This document shows positions 5,753 to 5,783 of a stretch of 5,783 bases of DNA, one piece after another. The stretch is taken from positions 1 through 5,783 of the forward strand of contig JAGFXG010000095.1 of assembly GCA_017860985.1 (NCBI GenBank), in the 5' to 3' direction. The number at the start of each line of letters is the position of its first letter. Position 1 is the first letter of the stretch. The notes below the pieces were generated by a model that was not told the origin of the DNA, searched no databases, and saw only the letters and a list, made by a program, of their open reading frames with translations. The DNA is from Deltaproteobacteria bacterium. Its GTDB lineage: Bacteria; Desulfobacterota; Syntrophia; Syntrophales; Smithellaceae. Position numbers and translations under genes: made by a program.

Positions 5753-5783
5753 ATGGAACCGATCAAAATCATGCCATGTCTGG
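5753..5783 (+). CDS. Start of an unidentified gene, possibly HisF-like, cut by the window edge
   Basis: ATG 5753 is preceded by AGGGAG (5741-5746) with an ideal 6-base gap, and the frame stays open to the window end. Only ten residues are visible, MEPIKIMPCL. The pattern of a short leader, then K-I-x-P-C-L, resembles the first beta strand of HisF-type (beta/alpha)8 cyclases (RIIPCLDV...). That resemblance rests on a handful of residues and is a guess. The gene is transcribed away from the PP-loop gene. Confidence 0.5.
   Translation, partial: MEPIKIMPCL

Overview
The window has about 50% GC coding DNA with AT-rich spacers and looks like a piece of an anaerobic, Gram-negative chromosome. The stand-alone, divergent GMP-synthetase-like protein and the set of acyl-CoA enzymes resemble what I know from Desulfobacterota (Deltaproteobacteria such as Syntrophus or Desulfobacteraceae relatives). 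That taxonomic guess is an inference from protein flavour only. There are six protein genes, two of them cut by the window edges. I see no tRNA, rRNA, CRISPR array or insertion sequence, and no gene-free stretch over 300 bases.

Left half (1-3293), the acyl-CoA block. A carboxyltransferase subunit of a biotin-dependent acyl-CoA carboxylase runs leftward from 1547 and off the left edge. It is divergent from a TetR-family repressor (1773-2408), which is followed on the same strand by a short-chain dehydrogenase/reductase (2493-3293). The 225-base divergent spacer holds a good sigma-70 promoter for the repressor and, just downstream of it, a perfect 20-base palindrome (1721-1740). This is very probably the repressor's own operator.

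Right half (3303-5783). An alpha-methylacyl-CoA racemase-type family III CoA-transferase protein (3303-4508, minus) converges on the dehydrogenase with only 9 bases between the stop codons. Upstream of it on the same strand, 69 bases away, is a PP-loop protein (4578-5546, minus). It matches the ATP-pyrophosphatase half of GMP synthetase without the glutaminase domain and has a changed C-terminal signature. A divergent gene starts at 5753 and leaves the window after ten codons; its first residues faintly suggest a HisF-like protein.

How they may work together: carboxyltransferase, racemase, dehydrogenase and a TetR regulator are the usual parts of a degradation module for fatty, methyl-branched or other acyl-CoA compounds, with the repressor probably sensing an acyl-CoA or acid. 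The GMP-synthetase-like gene has no obvious metabolic link to this module. No clearly new multi-gene system is visible. The items most worth a second look are the palindromic operator and the divergent GMP-synthetase-like protein.
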